A stretch of DNA of 64,000 nucleotides from Cotesia glomerata (Eukaryota > Arthropoda > Insecta > Hymenoptera > Braconidae). Positions 9,331 to 24,100 of the stretch are shown one piece after another. The notes under the pieces are model-generated. The model was not told where the DNA came from, did no database searches, and saw only the letters and a program-made list of their open reading frames with translations. Location of the stretch: contig NC_058167.1 in the NCBI RefSeq assembly GCF_020080835.1, forward strand, positions 14,035,403-14,099,402, read 5' to 3'. The translations under genes and the position numbers were made by a program. Every line of letters starts with the position of its first letter. Within the stretch, counting starts at the first letter, position 1.

Positions 9331-12300
9331 CACTTTTCAAACAAACAATCGTTTTTCAATTTCTCGTTTTTTTTTTTCCTTTTTTATCATAAATCTTTTG
9401 CTGATAATTCATTGTTATTAATATTATATCATCTCCCGTAAATTAATTACGAAAATTGATATCGTGTCTCGGAAAAAAACGAATCCAAAGATTTCATTAG
9501 TCATCTTTATATCGTGAGAAACAAAAAAAATATTTTTGGTAATATTTTATTCTTACAATAACAAAAATTTACTGATTTTAGATCTCAAATTTATTTTTAT
9601 TGATTTAAATATGAAACATTCATCAATAATGTTTCATTCAGTGATATCTGAATTTCTACAATTGAATTTAAACAAATCTATAGCAATAAATAAATTTTAT
9701 CAGCAAAAGAATAATCTCCAAAAATATTATTGAAAGATAAAAAAATGTCAACGATAAATATTCGAATAATATTCAATATTTAATGGCTTTGAAATAAATT
9801 GTCAGATTGTATAGAACGGAAACAAATTTAGGTCGCATATTGCGTTTTCGTTAATTGTTTGAGTTCATGTCAAGGGTGATTTATCTTTGAATATTTTTTT
9901 TTTTTAATATTTTCGTACACTATGATCCACTCGCATGAATTAAGCTTGGTGTAGTCTACGGTATTTTTTATTAACGCTATTTTATGGAAGGGACTCGCAC
10001 ATGTAGAAGCGGCTATCTTTTGTCCTTGATATTTGATATCGGGTAATAGATTGTAGTGCTTTTGATTGAGTAAAACTGAATAGAACAGACCCAACTGTGA
10101 CTCAAAATTGGGTGTACACGAATCGACGTGACTATCCTCATGCCGGCACTCATTTATTTCTTTTCCGCTCTGTTTCGCTCTACTAAACCACTGATAGTTA
10201 CTTCTATAACTATATAGACACATATTCAATACACAATATATGGTGTATAATATATAATACAATATAATATGGGATAGAATATGCATTTAGCCACTATGTG
10301 TGCAAATAGCCAGTTTGAGAACATACATATAGATCGGATATGTCTTCGCATTAAATTATATTGGCTGATCACCATTATCATCGGCACGAGCATAATCGCG
10401 GTCGACTGTATGCCTATACAGCTGCGGTTTTGACCTCACGGGATCAATTATCTTGTAAAGATCAATCGAACATCATTACTAGTAGGACCTCATGCTAATA
10501 GCTGTTGTTCGCTCAATTTATCGCGCTGTTTTCATTCTTCTTGATTATAATTATTAAAATAAATCATGTCAGAATTAAATTTCAATCAAGTTTTTAGTCC
10601 TGGTGGAATATTTTACACAAAAAAAAATTTTTTTTAACTAAAATTTTTATTAAAAAATATAATTTTCTCAAATTAACAATATTTTTGTTTTTCTCCAAGT
10701 TTCTTCATTAAAAATAGCCAAAAAAAATTTTTTTCACTCGAAATCATTCTAAAATATATTAAAGATTTATTTTTTAATGACATATAAGTTATTTTGTTTG
10801 AAAATAATAAACTACTTCGTTGAATTGCGAATTTTTGGTCTTCTTAATTAAGTTTTATATTTTCTACAGTCGCGAATTAATTTTTTGAATTACTTCTAAG
10901 AAATAGTAGAACTTTAAAAAGATTTTTCTTGAATCAAGAAATTTTATATCAAATGAAAGTAATTCATTTTATTTTATTATTTATGCAAAGTATTAAAGAT
11001 GTACTTAATATTTTATCGATTTTAAAAGCAAGTTATTCATTTATTGAATATAAAAGTATATACAGACATTATTTTATTACTATTGGAAATATCTGGTCTA
11101 TAATAGGTTTCAAAATATTCTTTTTATTTAAATACCATTCTATTAGAACTGACAATTTTATTGAATCTGAACAATTTGAGTATTGGTTTTAAATTAAGTC
11201 AATTATTAAAGATTAGATTTATTCAAAAAAGTTTTGAAGCGTTTAGAAATATTTAATACGAATAAATTAGAGAAAAAAATTCAATTTATATGTCTATAAA
11301 AAATAAGAGATAGATTGAACAGTACTTAGATTTTCAAATATTTTCCATGATTTTTAAATAAAATTTTCTGCAAAAGTAGGTTACTTGTTATTATTGTGAT
11401 TTTATAATAAAAAGTACACGAGTTAAACAATAAATATTATAAATTATGAATTAATCATAAAGAAATCTGACATTAGCGTGTGGCTTTTAATCTTATTTAC
11501 ATACTCAACGGTAAAGAATTATAGCTATTGTGAGTCCGGAACAGAAATATAAATTCAAGAAAAATACTTCTCCGTATTATTTTGATTAAACAATCTATTC
11601 TCAGTTATTTAATTTGTCCTTACGTCTTTATTTGATTCAAAGCTCGCGAAACGACAGAAAGTAATAAATTTTATAAAAAAAGAGAAAAATAAAATGTAGA
11701 AATTGATTTAGACCAGAAGTGAAGCCTGATTGTACTTCCGATATCCTCATTTATTTTTATCGAGCGGCCCAAGTTTTTCGAAGTCCTCGAGTGGATTAAT
11801 CAATGACCTTTAATTTTAATTTTGATAATTATTAAAAACTAACGCGCGTAAAAAACAAAGCTCTAACAATTTATCGATCAAACTTTTATCGTCGGAAGTT
11901 AAAAAAAAAATGAATGGATGATTCACTAAAGTTGATAAAAATCTGAGGTCAAGACTCTCGTCCTCGTAGATTTAATAATCCCGTGTCAGTGTTTTGTTGT
12001 TGTTGTCGTTTTCGTTGTTGAATATTTAATATTTAAATCGCGACTTTTCAGCTCGGATAGAGATAAAATTCTCTGTTTTTTAATTTCACTAGAAAACACT
12101 CAAACTCTAACGTTAATTCCCTTTGAGAGGGTTAATCTCTGCGATGCAGACCGTAGACCGAGCTGGCACTTTACTAGTGTAGTTTAGGGACTACTATTGT
12201 GTTATATCATACATACATACGTAACTACCCTACTACACTACTACTGTCTATCTACTAGTCTCTAGTCTGGTGTAGTTCTGGGATTACCGTAAAACTTAAA

Positions 12301-15300
12301 CTGCCTAGACAGTAGTCGGGGTGCCATGGGCTTTTATCTATCTCACAACTGCTGATAATTTACTTCCCTATACAATATATCTCATATCTCTTTCACATTT
12401 TTTTATCATCCTCATTCTCATAATCTTGCCTCTATTCACTTTTATCTTTTTTGTCAATTTTTACTCTATTCAATATTTGAACTCTTTGTTTTTTTAAGAT
12501 TTTTAGAATGCATTCGAATCTGTTCTAGTTTTACATTAAAAATTTTTATTCATATATTTTATGGATTAAAATTATTTATCTATTGAAAATTAGAAACTTT
12601 TTTTCCGAGCAAAAATTATTTTATTTAATTTATTATTGACTAAACTCAAAACTTTGGTAATTTCAATATTTCGCGAGGAAACTAATTTTCTACAAATTTA
12701 CTTTTATGACTTTGATTCATATCGAACTTTATAGACAGAATTGTGCAAAGTGAATATACTAAAATTTAATTGATATAATAAAAAAAACTTTGTGCTAAAA
12801 AAAAATGGCCTTGATGGAGCATAAGCTTCAAGGCTATCACATAAAAAATAAATAATACTAAGGGATAGACTTGAAAAGTGTCAAAAAGATTTTTTTGGTC
12901 CTTTTTTTTATGACACAATTTTTCTTTGTTTCTATGCTTTTTAATCTCATAATTTAGTTCAGTAAAAAGACACACTCTTTTTTAAAATTCATAAATTTTC
13001 AATAGAAAATTTTTTCATTTATATAAATTTTTGACAATAATTTGAATTAAAAATTTGATAATAAATTTTTTTACATACGAAATGTTGATCTACGCAATTT
13101 TGCTGATTATACAATTTATTTAAATTTGACTTTGTCCACTTCATTATTCATATTCTTCAAAATTAAATTTCATAAGTTATGACTTTTAAAATTAAAAATG
13201 ACCGATTTTACCGCGAAAATAATTGAAGAAAAAATATATATGTAAAATTTAACTCGAAATAGTCCTTGAATATTAGTCATAACAATAATTATTCAATACC
13301 CAATTATCTAACAGCGAATTAGTTAATTAAAGCGCTTATCAAAATTAATTAATCTTATCGCGCCTCAATTTAAATTAATTTTTTTAGTAATAATTAATTG
13401 AATTTAATTATATCTAATCAGCGACTTAAACAATACCGAATTTTAATTATCACCACAAAAAACTCTGACATTTACGAAAAAATACCCGGATAAATTCTTG
13501 AAAATAAAAAAATATTTGTAAAAAAATCCCGGTTAAAAATGTAAATATTTATTAAAACTTTTAAATAGAAAACAATAATTACAGTCTTGTCGTGGATCAT
13601 AACTAGTTAGTTATTTTTATTATTATTGATGCGATATTTACAAAGATCACGAGATGACAAGTTAATAATTAAATATCTCAATACTTGATTAAGTGTTACA
13701 ACACGTTGTGCTTGATATAACACGTTGATGATGACAACAGAGTAACTAGATCGTGGCCCGAATAGAATACGTTCACGAGACAAGAAGTAAGTGAGAAGGC
13801 TGTGTAGCACCACGCCGCACGGACTCCCAACCCCTACTGAGCGGCAACCCCGATCTGCTGGCACCCCTGTGCTTCATACTCTTCAACCACCAACACGTAT
13901 ACCCGCTCTACCACCAACTTTATGTGCATGTGTGTATGTGTGTCTATATTTAATGTATACATTTGTTTAGTGTAGGTGGTGAAGAAAGAGTAAGACTGAA
14001 GTAAAGGGTATATCACTAAAACGCGATTGTCTACTTACTCAAGACGTTACTTTATGAGTTAGCCCCTTTTATTTCTTTCGCCACAACGTCTATCCTCTAT
14101 CCTCTTCATGTACATGACAAGACACATAAAGACGCGAATCCTCTTATTCAGGCACATACCAATCACAATTGTACATATGTTTGTTTGGTATCTGTGTAGG
14201 TAGTACTCATATGAGTAAGAGTATGAGTATGAGGGAAAAAGTTTAAAAAGTGTTGTACAACTGCTGTCGCTAAACCTTAGCCAAGTTCACTGACTTTACG
14301 ACCTAGTACACCGTTTTATTTTGTCGTTTTAAAATACGGTATTAATGTATAATAGTACTTTTCTATGCTTTTTATTTATAATCCAACCATCCGTCACTGT
14401 CTTCTCCGTTGCTAAATGTTTTCATTTCATATTTTTAACATTTACTTTATAATTTACATGTTTTAAAACTTTGTTTGCATTATCGGCTTGTGGAAAACTT
14501 TATAATTGCATTTATTTTTTTGGTGGTTTTTAAGGACTTGATGCGTGACGCTTAGTGGTTGACAAATATTTTATTTTTTTATTAATTTAATTATATAATT
14601 ATTATATGAAAAATATTCGGCGTAGATAAAACAAAATTTGTAAATCATTAAAAGATTATTGATAAATTTAAAAATTTTCTCGTAAGTTTCGAATAAATTT
14701 CGTGAGAATTTTTAAGCTAGCAATTATTGGAATCTTGTATAGCACGTGAACGATCTTAGCGTCATTTAAATTTAAGAAGATTCTTATGAAATTATTATTT
14801 ATGCAGCAATTTAAAAGCTTATAAAAAAATATAATATAAATTTATATTTCTTGAAAAGTTACTTCGGAAACAGTACCTGAAACTTTTATTAGATAATAAT
14901 AATTATTATTTAAAGTTTCATAATTTCACAAAATTTTAAAGCTTTAAATGTAACGGTAATTTACAAGCTTTTTACAATATAGTAGACTTAGCTAGACTTT
15001 TCCTTAAAGTTAAAAAATTTATTTTACTCTAAAACATTTCATTCCAACAAATCTCTAACTATCGCTTAAATATTTTCCTGCATTCAAGAAATAATACAAA
15101 AAATTTTATCTGCTCAAGAAATATTAATCATCTCAATCATTTTTTTACTCAATCCCACAATTTTTTACCCACAACAAAATTATGTTATATAAACCAGAGT
15201 AATTTCAGCCTATTAGGATAATTTTCTACCCCAAAATGGCATTATGGAGTGGGCCACACTGTTTCTTGATTACAAAAATGATACGAGAAAAATAATTCAC

Positions 15301-15608
15301 GTCATGCCTAATACTAAGTATGACATATTTTTTCGTGGGTTACCCTCAATAGCTTAAATATTTTATCTTCTATCATAGAATTTACATATTAAGGGACAAA
15401 ATCACAAAGAATACCAAGTTATTTTTTAATACTCAACATTTCGTCAATTTAAAAACTTAAAATTAAATTTATTTGAAAAGTTTAGACTAAGCCTAAAAAA
15501 CTGCAATTAAAAAAAAGTTTCTTTGGCAAAAAAAAAATGTTTCCATTGAAACTTTTGTTCTAACTTTTATATTTTTTCAATGAAGTAACGGTATGTTTGA
15601 TACGTAAT

Positions 15609-15632
15609 AAAAAAAAAAAAAAAAAAAAAAAA
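15609..15632 (+). repeat. poly(A) tract
   Basis: 24 consecutive A residues. It could be a retroposon tail or simple slippage; no adjacent element was recognised. Confidence 0.9.
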
Positions 15633-16150
15633 GTAAATTCTCGGTGGGATGTCTGTGGTAGACTTTAGAAATTACATGATGCGAAATGGTAAAACAAGAG
15701 TATCAAAGTAATACCCGGTTAAGATGGTGTGTGCGACGCCCGGATGGCGCGTTGCATTCATGCTCTTACCCTTCTAACCCCTTCGACTATTCTGGCGTCC
15801 CGACGCCGGGTGCATCGGCATCACCGCGTAATACATACATATATACCTAATCGCACGATACTCGGCGCGAATACACACCTACCACCCGGTGCTTATGTAC
15901 ATCCTTGTGGATATGTATCTGTATATATGTACATACCGTGTACACACTCACACGCGGTTACATACCTAGAGTAGAGAGTTAACAGTGTAGGTAGGTAGAT
16001 ATTATAGTATGTAGTATATAGCATACAGAGAGTAGAGAGTAATGCCCGTGAGCCCGTATCGACCTACGCTCGACCCGTATTCCCGCCATGGACCCTCTTT
16101 TTTGTTTATCTCTGCGTATATCACCACACTGCAGTCATAAGCATGGGCCC

Positions 16151-16170
16151 TTTACTTTACTTTACTTTAT
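16151..16170 (+). repeat. (TTTAC)n short tandem repeat
   Basis: Four copies of TTTAC/TTTAT inside the 15.7-16.15 kb GC-richer island. Confidence 0.8.
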
Positions 16171-18091
16171 TCGCGGTTACTTACTGTTATGTACTATATA
16201 ATACCGGTACTAGTTTATTAGACATACTCGCAAGTATTATTCATTTAAATTACTTAATCCACTATCACTATGCTACTTTATAATATCAACTACGCTGTTG
16301 GAAACTTTTGGTTTAAATAATTCTGGTCTGGTATTTTAATGAGAAAATAAAATTGCTAGTCAGAAATTTTTTGGTAGTCTTGAAAAATTGATTTTTTTTT
16401 ATCGAGTAAAAAAGTTTTGAAGCGACGAAAATGGGTAAATTTTTGATTGTTGATTTTTGGCAAAGTGGATAAAATTTTAATTTGTTGCAAAAATTATTTG
16501 TCATAAAACTTAATTTTTTTAATCAAGAATGTGCTTTTTTTGAGTAAAGTTATAAATTCATGATTGATATTGGCATTTAATATCTACTTTGTCTGGTTAT
16601 ATGGTTATTTTTAGGGTTTATGACTTGTTTTGTCTGCATTGAACTGTAAAAATTCTTGGCGAAAGTATAAATTTATAATTTATGATTTAGTTTGCTGAAA
16701 ATAATAAGCACTGATAATTCTAAGCTGCAAGTATTTTAATTTTCTCTATTTTTTCAATTTCATTTACAAAAATTATATTTTAATACACAGACAATTGACT
16801 ATTTCAAATTAAAACATGCAAGAAAATTAAAAATATGCAAAGTTTTGAAATTTTACAATTCATTTAATCTGAAGAAACTTTGCTTTGAAGGATAATTCTA
16901 TTTATTCTTCACACACGGGCTATTAAATAAGAGTTTTGTTTAAAATTTGACATTTAACTTTAAGAGCATTCAGAAAATGGAATAAATAATTTCATTGTAT
17001 CTACAACAGATGCTAAAGTTATTTATATTTTCTAGCATTTCTATTAAAAGTCTAATGTTTTTTTAATTCTAATAGCAATAATTTATCAAAATTATCTATA
17101 ATAATAAATATTTAATTTTAAAATACTTATTATCCAAATTGTTCAAAAATGTTTGTTTAATTAATTAAAAACAAGTGTTTCTAAAACAGAATCAATTGAA
17201 ATTTCCCAACACTTCAAACAGAGTAGTACTATAATTATTATAATTATAAATGTACTAAATTTACAATTTCATAACACCGATGACAGCTATTATTCATTTT
17301 ATTTCAACTCAAACTTTCTAATAATTTACTCGGCTAAGTATACATCCGCTGAAACTTTGTTTCAAATTATATTTATTTGTTTCAAATGTGAATATTAATT
17401 AAATTGTTAAAGCTCTATAATAAACCGCGAGTACTAAATTTCATTAAAAATTTTTATTTTTTTTTTTACTGAAAAAACCTTGTTAAAAATAATAATTAGT
17501 GCACACGTTTCCATTCTTTCATCCGTTTTAATTTTTTTTATCTCAATTGGCATTTTTTTTTTTTTCACTAAAAAATTATTTGCATACATTTTTTTTATTC
17601 AATAATAAATTTGGAGTAAAAATTGCATTAATACAAAAATTATAGTACCACAATTGAAGTAATGAAGAAATACATTATTCTATTTAGAGTTAAAATAGAT
17701 CACTCGCTCATTGCCTAGGTCACTTGCATGATCTCATAAGACATGAATAAACCCATTCAGAAAAAAATAAAAGCACAAGTTATTAAAATATACAAATACG
17801 GCTAAATATAATTACAGATATATATGTAGAATTTTTCATTAATTAATTAATTGATAATCAATAAAAAATAACACTGATGATTTTGTCCACTTTCACTTGG
17901 CCAAAAATAAATACGAGATTCGGTATCGAGACATAGACAATAAAAATGAATATAAAAGAGAATAAACTAGTATTTTATTTATATTATTGTCCCTCGAGCA
18001 CGTTAGTCGTGAGACGAACGACACGCGACTGACTCGTATTACATCGCGACTAGTGTCGCGTTATATTACCTACACTGTGCAACGATTCCAT

Positions 18092-18109
18092 TACATACAT
18101 ACATACATA
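18092..18109 (+). repeat. (TACA)n short tandem repeat
   Basis: About four copies of TACA, next to a GC-richer stretch (18.0-18.08 kb) containing several CGCGAC/CGCGTT words. Confidence 0.8.
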
Positions 18110-21100
18110 AAATACTTACTACGTACTCATCTAATATAACAGAATAAATTTTTACACTTGTACATCACGTCACATCACATTATTGTATGTTAGATGTTAT
18201 ATGTTATGTATTATTGTACTTATAGTTTATATTTGTACAAGAAAGTACATAACAACAAGCAAGTATAAACACCGCTTTACAAACAAGTGTGTAAATATTA
18301 TTTAAATAATTCTATCTATCCCGATAATTTAATGTAGTGTTTTTCAAGGTCTATCTATTATTTAAATAAAAAAAAATAAATCCTTCTAATGTTAATAGTT
18401 ATTATTTATTTCACTTATCTGCTCGAATTAATCAATAAGATTTATAACTATCAATAATTTATACGCTCGGTATTATATGTTGATTTATTTAAATGTTATT
18501 ATCTCACGAGTGATCTAAATTTTATTTATATTTTTTTATCAAGTGTTTATTTTGTCACAGTCGATATTATATCACGCGATTATTCATCTGATATAGATGT
18601 GAGCAGAGGCGCAGATATCTAGAGCCGATAAGGTCGCTCTTCTATGTACCCTTCATTGTCGGATATCGAGAGAGGATTATCCCTTATTTTTTTTACTTCT
18701 GTTATCGACAGCTGGGGAATTTATGTCCCTTGTTTTTTTTTAATTTTTGTTCGAACAAAATGATTAATTTTTAGCGTGAAAAATTGACGCAAAAATGGAT
18801 TGCGGAAGTTTAAAATTTTAATTTTAGTTGTAGATAGATTGCTAGAGATAAAGATAAAAAAAATAGTGAGTAACTTTAGTAGGGGATTTAATTAAGAAAA
18901 TTACACTTATCAATTTTGTATTCTTCAGACAAAATTGAAGTTTTTAGCGTTCAAGTTTTAAAATGTTTTTAAGAGTAAAATTGTGCTGTAAAATTTCTGA
19001 TTATTCGAAACTTCAAACTATTCAAATCTTTCGAAGTAATCAAAATTGTAAATTATTGAAATTGTAAATTTTGATAAAAAAATTGAAATGTTGACTAGTG
19101 AAAAAAAAATAGACCTGATGATAATGAATAAAATATATAGGACAGGTAAAATAAATAAAGAAGGTGTGAAATGTATGATGTAAGGAAACAAGTTTCATCA
19201 ATATGTACATACAACTCAACAACTGCTATCGATACAAACTTTTGTGAGCTACAATTATGTCATTGCTGTTTGCTAGTATGATAATTAATTATCGCTAAAA
19301 GTACAGTTGTTAAATTTAAGTAGTAGATTGTAGTAAATTACTTAAGAACGGGAGCATAAAATGTAAGTATAAATAATTAGAATAATGAGAAATGGAAAAA
19401 AACAAAATGATTATTTGATGAAACCGTAATGGGAGTCTTATATATTATTATTTATAAGAAAGAAGGTGGATGAAAAGAGACTAAGAGAGTTTTTGTGTTT
19501 GATGTATATCCTTAATGTCGTGACGTTTTAATTATTATTCGTAATTAGTCCTCAGAGGTAACTGTGAGTCGTGATACTGTTGATGTTGATGTTTTAGTTT
19601 TTTCCTTACGCAATTAATTATCAAGGCGGTGTGGTAGTACCGGGTGGGCTATACGAGGGACTACTTGAAAAAAGAGGTTGTTTGACGTAAACGGAAATAC
19701 TCTATATGTAAATCTGATGTAATCAGTAGCTGGTAGTACCTTAAATTGAGTTGGTAATACTTGATTAAATTTTTTTTATAACTCTTTTTCAGTGCTACTA
19801 AATATAGGTCGATTGGTATTGAAGTTTTTAATTATTTCGATGGCTAGATGAGTTTTTTAATAGTATTTATTTAGAAGAAATGATTATTGATTTTTGATAG
19901 AAATTAATTGTTTTATAAAATCAAATTTGACTGTGAGGAAATTTTTTTCTTCTGCAGAAGTTATAGAGGGAAAAATTTCGGGAATTTATCTTTTTTTTTC
20001 TTATCCCTTGCAAAGAATTGAATTTATAAATTTTTCTTTATCTAATTTCATACCAACTGCCGTAAATAACTCTTAATTTTATTTCCAAATTCCCAAACAA
20101 AACAAAATTAATAATTCCGTAATTAAAAATTAATTTAATTTCTTTCGCATTAAACTTTTTACCTATCACTTTTGTTCGCAAAAATATATTTCTACACTTA
20201 AACATTAACAAAATTCCACCATCAGGTTCGTCGCTAAAAAAAAATCAATAGAATAATTAGAATAACACATTTCAACGCGCCATATTTTTAAAAAATCGTG
20301 ATAAAATATAAAAGATAACAGTAATTATAAATTCTCAGCGTGTTCACCAGTCACGTACCAAAGATTATGCTTTATCTACCAGCAAACCAGAATCGAATTT
20401 AAATAGTTTAAAAACAACGAATAAAATAAAATAAACCTAAACCAGATCAAATGACCAACTTCCTTATTATTTAATCAATTATCTAAATGACCAGCATCCC
20501 TAATGTAATAAATAACACTAAACACAATCATCGTGAGCAGCCCGTACCAGCATCACGTCACACGAGGATTCCCAACAAACAAAGTAGCGCCATAAACGTA
20601 TAGTACAAATACGTAATTTGTGCAACAGTGATTACTGATTCGAGGCTTTTCAGTCTAAGTGAATGGATGCGAGTATGAGGCAAGAAGATAGTGACTTTGA
20701 CGTGCTAACTCACTATATATGGTTAAATCAGTATGGTACCTCACACTGACACACACAGATTTAGACTTATCTGTTTATATTTTAGTTGTACAATATATAA
20801 GCTACAAGCATACATTAAATTTGTATGCACGTTTGCTTGGAGATGAGCCCGATGAATAGTTAGTGAAATTGAACATCAGATCCAGGGAAGATGACTGATG
20901 AGAATGAGAGCAAGAATTAGATCTTTAGACAAGACTAGTTACTGTCTCATGATTATGATCATGACTCTTGAATCTTGAATGTTGCACGGTGAATAGAAGA
21001 TGATCAATTGACTGTTTGGTTCTTCCGACGGAGTATACTTAACCTCCTTTTCGTAAATCTGTTTCCAGCACAGATCCTCTGTTTCTAGTTGCTATTATAC

Positions 21101-24100
21101 TGTCTACAATATTCATTGTACTCTCAATAGTGTAAACTAGATATAATAGTACACTGGAGTTGATATCTTGCTGCGAAACATACAAATCTGGGTTTATATG
21201 CATTGTATCTGTTTAGTTAAACTCATGCGCTAAATATACTTCGATGTCGAATCGTTAAACTTTCAAATTCACCCTTAAGGCAGTTAGATAAATTTATCCG
21301 CAGCACTGATTGTAAGTACGCAAACCATTTACCTAGATATCTATTGTCCTTAATGTCGAACTGGAGTACTAGGTCTGAGATTTCCGATTTAACGACAAAT
21401 GAAATTATTCCCGAGAGATTGAACGAAGAAAAGGAAAAGGGGGAATATAAATATCTGGAACTGATCAAGAATCAAGAGATAATTTTGTTAATTCATTTAT
21501 AAGAGTATTGATTTTTGTAAGTTAGAAAAAATTCTTGGTTCAAGGAAAATATTAGAAAAATTTCACTCTTGTTTTAAAACATTCCAATAATTATATATAT
21601 ATTCAAGACAAAAAATTTTTGAATCGAGACAATCGAGATGCTCTTAAAAGTAATTTTCTTGGATCAAAAATATTTTTTTTGAATCAAGTAGTTTTATTTT
21701 CAGAGTATTTATTAGAAAACTTTATTGAAAGAAATTTTCCTTTAAGAAGTTTTCAGAATTTTGACCCAAATTTTTTGTTAAGGTTTTGTGTAATTTTCTG
21801 TGTATAGATTCTGAATCGTTTGGTAAAGTTTTTTATCTCATTGGATATAAAACTGTTTAGTTTCTGCAGTAAATAACGTGAAAAGAGGAGTATAAAAAAT
21901 TTATCGCTCTTTATCTGGGTATTTATTTGATCAATGGTTGAAAAATTTAAAGTAAACTGTGTAGCATGTTGTTGTTTGCTAGTTCGATTGTAAAAAATCA
22001 AAATTTTTTGGTTGGTTAGTTCGCTGTTGGGAATCGAAAAATAAATATGGATGAATTACAGATGACTTTTGCTGCGGAAAAAGTTATTTAGAAAAGTCGT
22101 TATGATTGGAACTGTATAAATTATAGTGTACCACTCAAAACCAGATGGGTGGGTTTCATTTTTTTTATTTATGCATTGAAGCGATTGTCCGGTCTCTACT
22201 CACTTTGTTTAAATTTGTTACGTTAAATAGAAAAATAGTTTGCAGCAATACGCTTTTGTTCAAAGAGAAAATAAATAACTATATATATACTGTATAGAGT
22301 TTTAGATAGCAAAAATATGTATTATTTGCGTTATATAGAAAATATAGTGACGCAGATCGGTTGCTATTATATTTCCAGTACTGTTTGTCATTCAGATTTA
22401 TAAGATAAATTTAGCTCTCGTAATTGAAAAGTTTATTTTTTTCATTTATTATATTTCTGTGTAATTTATTTGTTCTTTGAATATTATAATTATAAATATG
22501 TTGAATTAGAAAATTTCCTCCGATTATTTTTTTAATTTTTAAAACATTTAAAAATTTATTAATTTTTATGATTTATACGTACGTTTTTGTAAAATTAATA
22601 AAGAAAAAAAAACAATTAATAAACTTATCGATTTCTGACGCGTATACAAATATTTTAGTAAGGTGGATAAATTCCAAGGATGGTAAGACTCTGTAAGTGG
22701 ATCCGAAGCCACACGTTTGAGTAGTAAGTAAATTTTAAACCACACGCCTTACTCGTAAGTGGATTTAAATCTCCACATTTTACTTATAAGTCAATTAGTA
22801 TGAACAATGCGTAGTTTGTAAGTAGATACAGTTTCCAGGTTAATTAACAGTGCAATTATAATTATAATTCTCCTTAAATTTTCTTCCACTTTTTAGCATT
22901 ATAAAAGAATCTCTACTAAAAAGCCAAAATAGTATTTACGAGGCCACAAAAAATTTACTGAAATATTTATGGATTTTTTTTTTCAGTTTATAATCAAACA
23001 GAATTTACAATAAAATTTTTCTTTTTCAAACAATAAATCCTGATACTTTATTACAAATGAGAATCTGCTACAATACGAGGGAGTTTCAAATTTTTCAGAG
23101 AGTTTATTGTGTTCGATACATAATACTGTAAGTTCAAATTTAAATGTTTAATATAATTTGATTGTATTCTGAATTTAACGTGCAAAATACTTTGAATAAA
23201 ACTATAATTCGGTACCTGAAACTTGGAATAAATTTCTTACAATACAAGCTGTTCAAAAACTTCTAAAACCTTTACGCGAATTTCGTTTTATTAAAAAAAA
23301 AAAGATTAGTACAATCAAGTAATACAACTTCAATGTTTCAATATTAGTCTTTAAAATTTTCACAATATTTTTTAAGTTTAACGAGTAGCAGTATTTCTTC
23401 ATTAGAAATTTAATTAATCCCAGGAAATTCAGTATCATGATGAGCACAGTTAATGGTGCTAATTTGTCATAAATTTCAAGGGCTGACGGATAAGGGTATT
23501 TTAAGTTTAATCTCTATGAAACAAGAAATTTTTTTCTCTAAGTATTCAAAATAATAACTTGTTGTTATTCGCAGTCAGTTTAAGCCTTCAAAAAATTAAT
23601 CTTGGATTGATAAAAATGAATTAATTCAAGTTATTTATTATAGTCGTATCATAAAATTCACTTGCTTTGATTTCTCTGGCTGGAAAAGACGTAAAGGCTA
23701 GTATAGAGTTCGGAAGAACAGAGACTATATAGAGGTATTTATGTTGAGGTAATTTTTATACTTGTTTACCCTGTATCCGGTCTTTAGTCCCTCAAGCTGC
23801 GTATGTATAAATAACACCACATATGTCAATGAACTACATAATAGCTAAGTATGTGCGTTTATGCGGTCATTTATTTATCCGCCCCTTGGCTGAAAGCCCA
23901 AGGGTTAATCTACCCAGGGTAGTAAGGATCTAAGTATAGTCAGACAGACACGACATTGCGCACATTACAATGAATGGAAAAAAAAAATAAAAAGAAATAG
24001 AAAACAATGAATGTTTGAATGAAAAATCAAACCCTTGACCTAAACTTACGCTGAATTTTTACCAGACCGCAGTATTTAGTTTAAAAAAAAATGATTTTCT

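Noticed and set aside
9041..9421. Plus-strand 126-codon frame
   Set aside because: Antisense shadow of GARNL3 first exon A, whose minus-strand reading is supported by phase and splice match.
21223..21468. 81-codon minus-strand frame (contains ISDLVLQFDIKDNRYLGKWF)
   Set aside because: It has some protein-like character and could be a transposon relic, but no family is recognised and no neighbouring frame supports it.
22670..22830. Loose repetition of GTAAGTGGAT and CCACACG words
   Set aside because: Copies are too diverged and irregularly spaced to define a repeat unit by eye.
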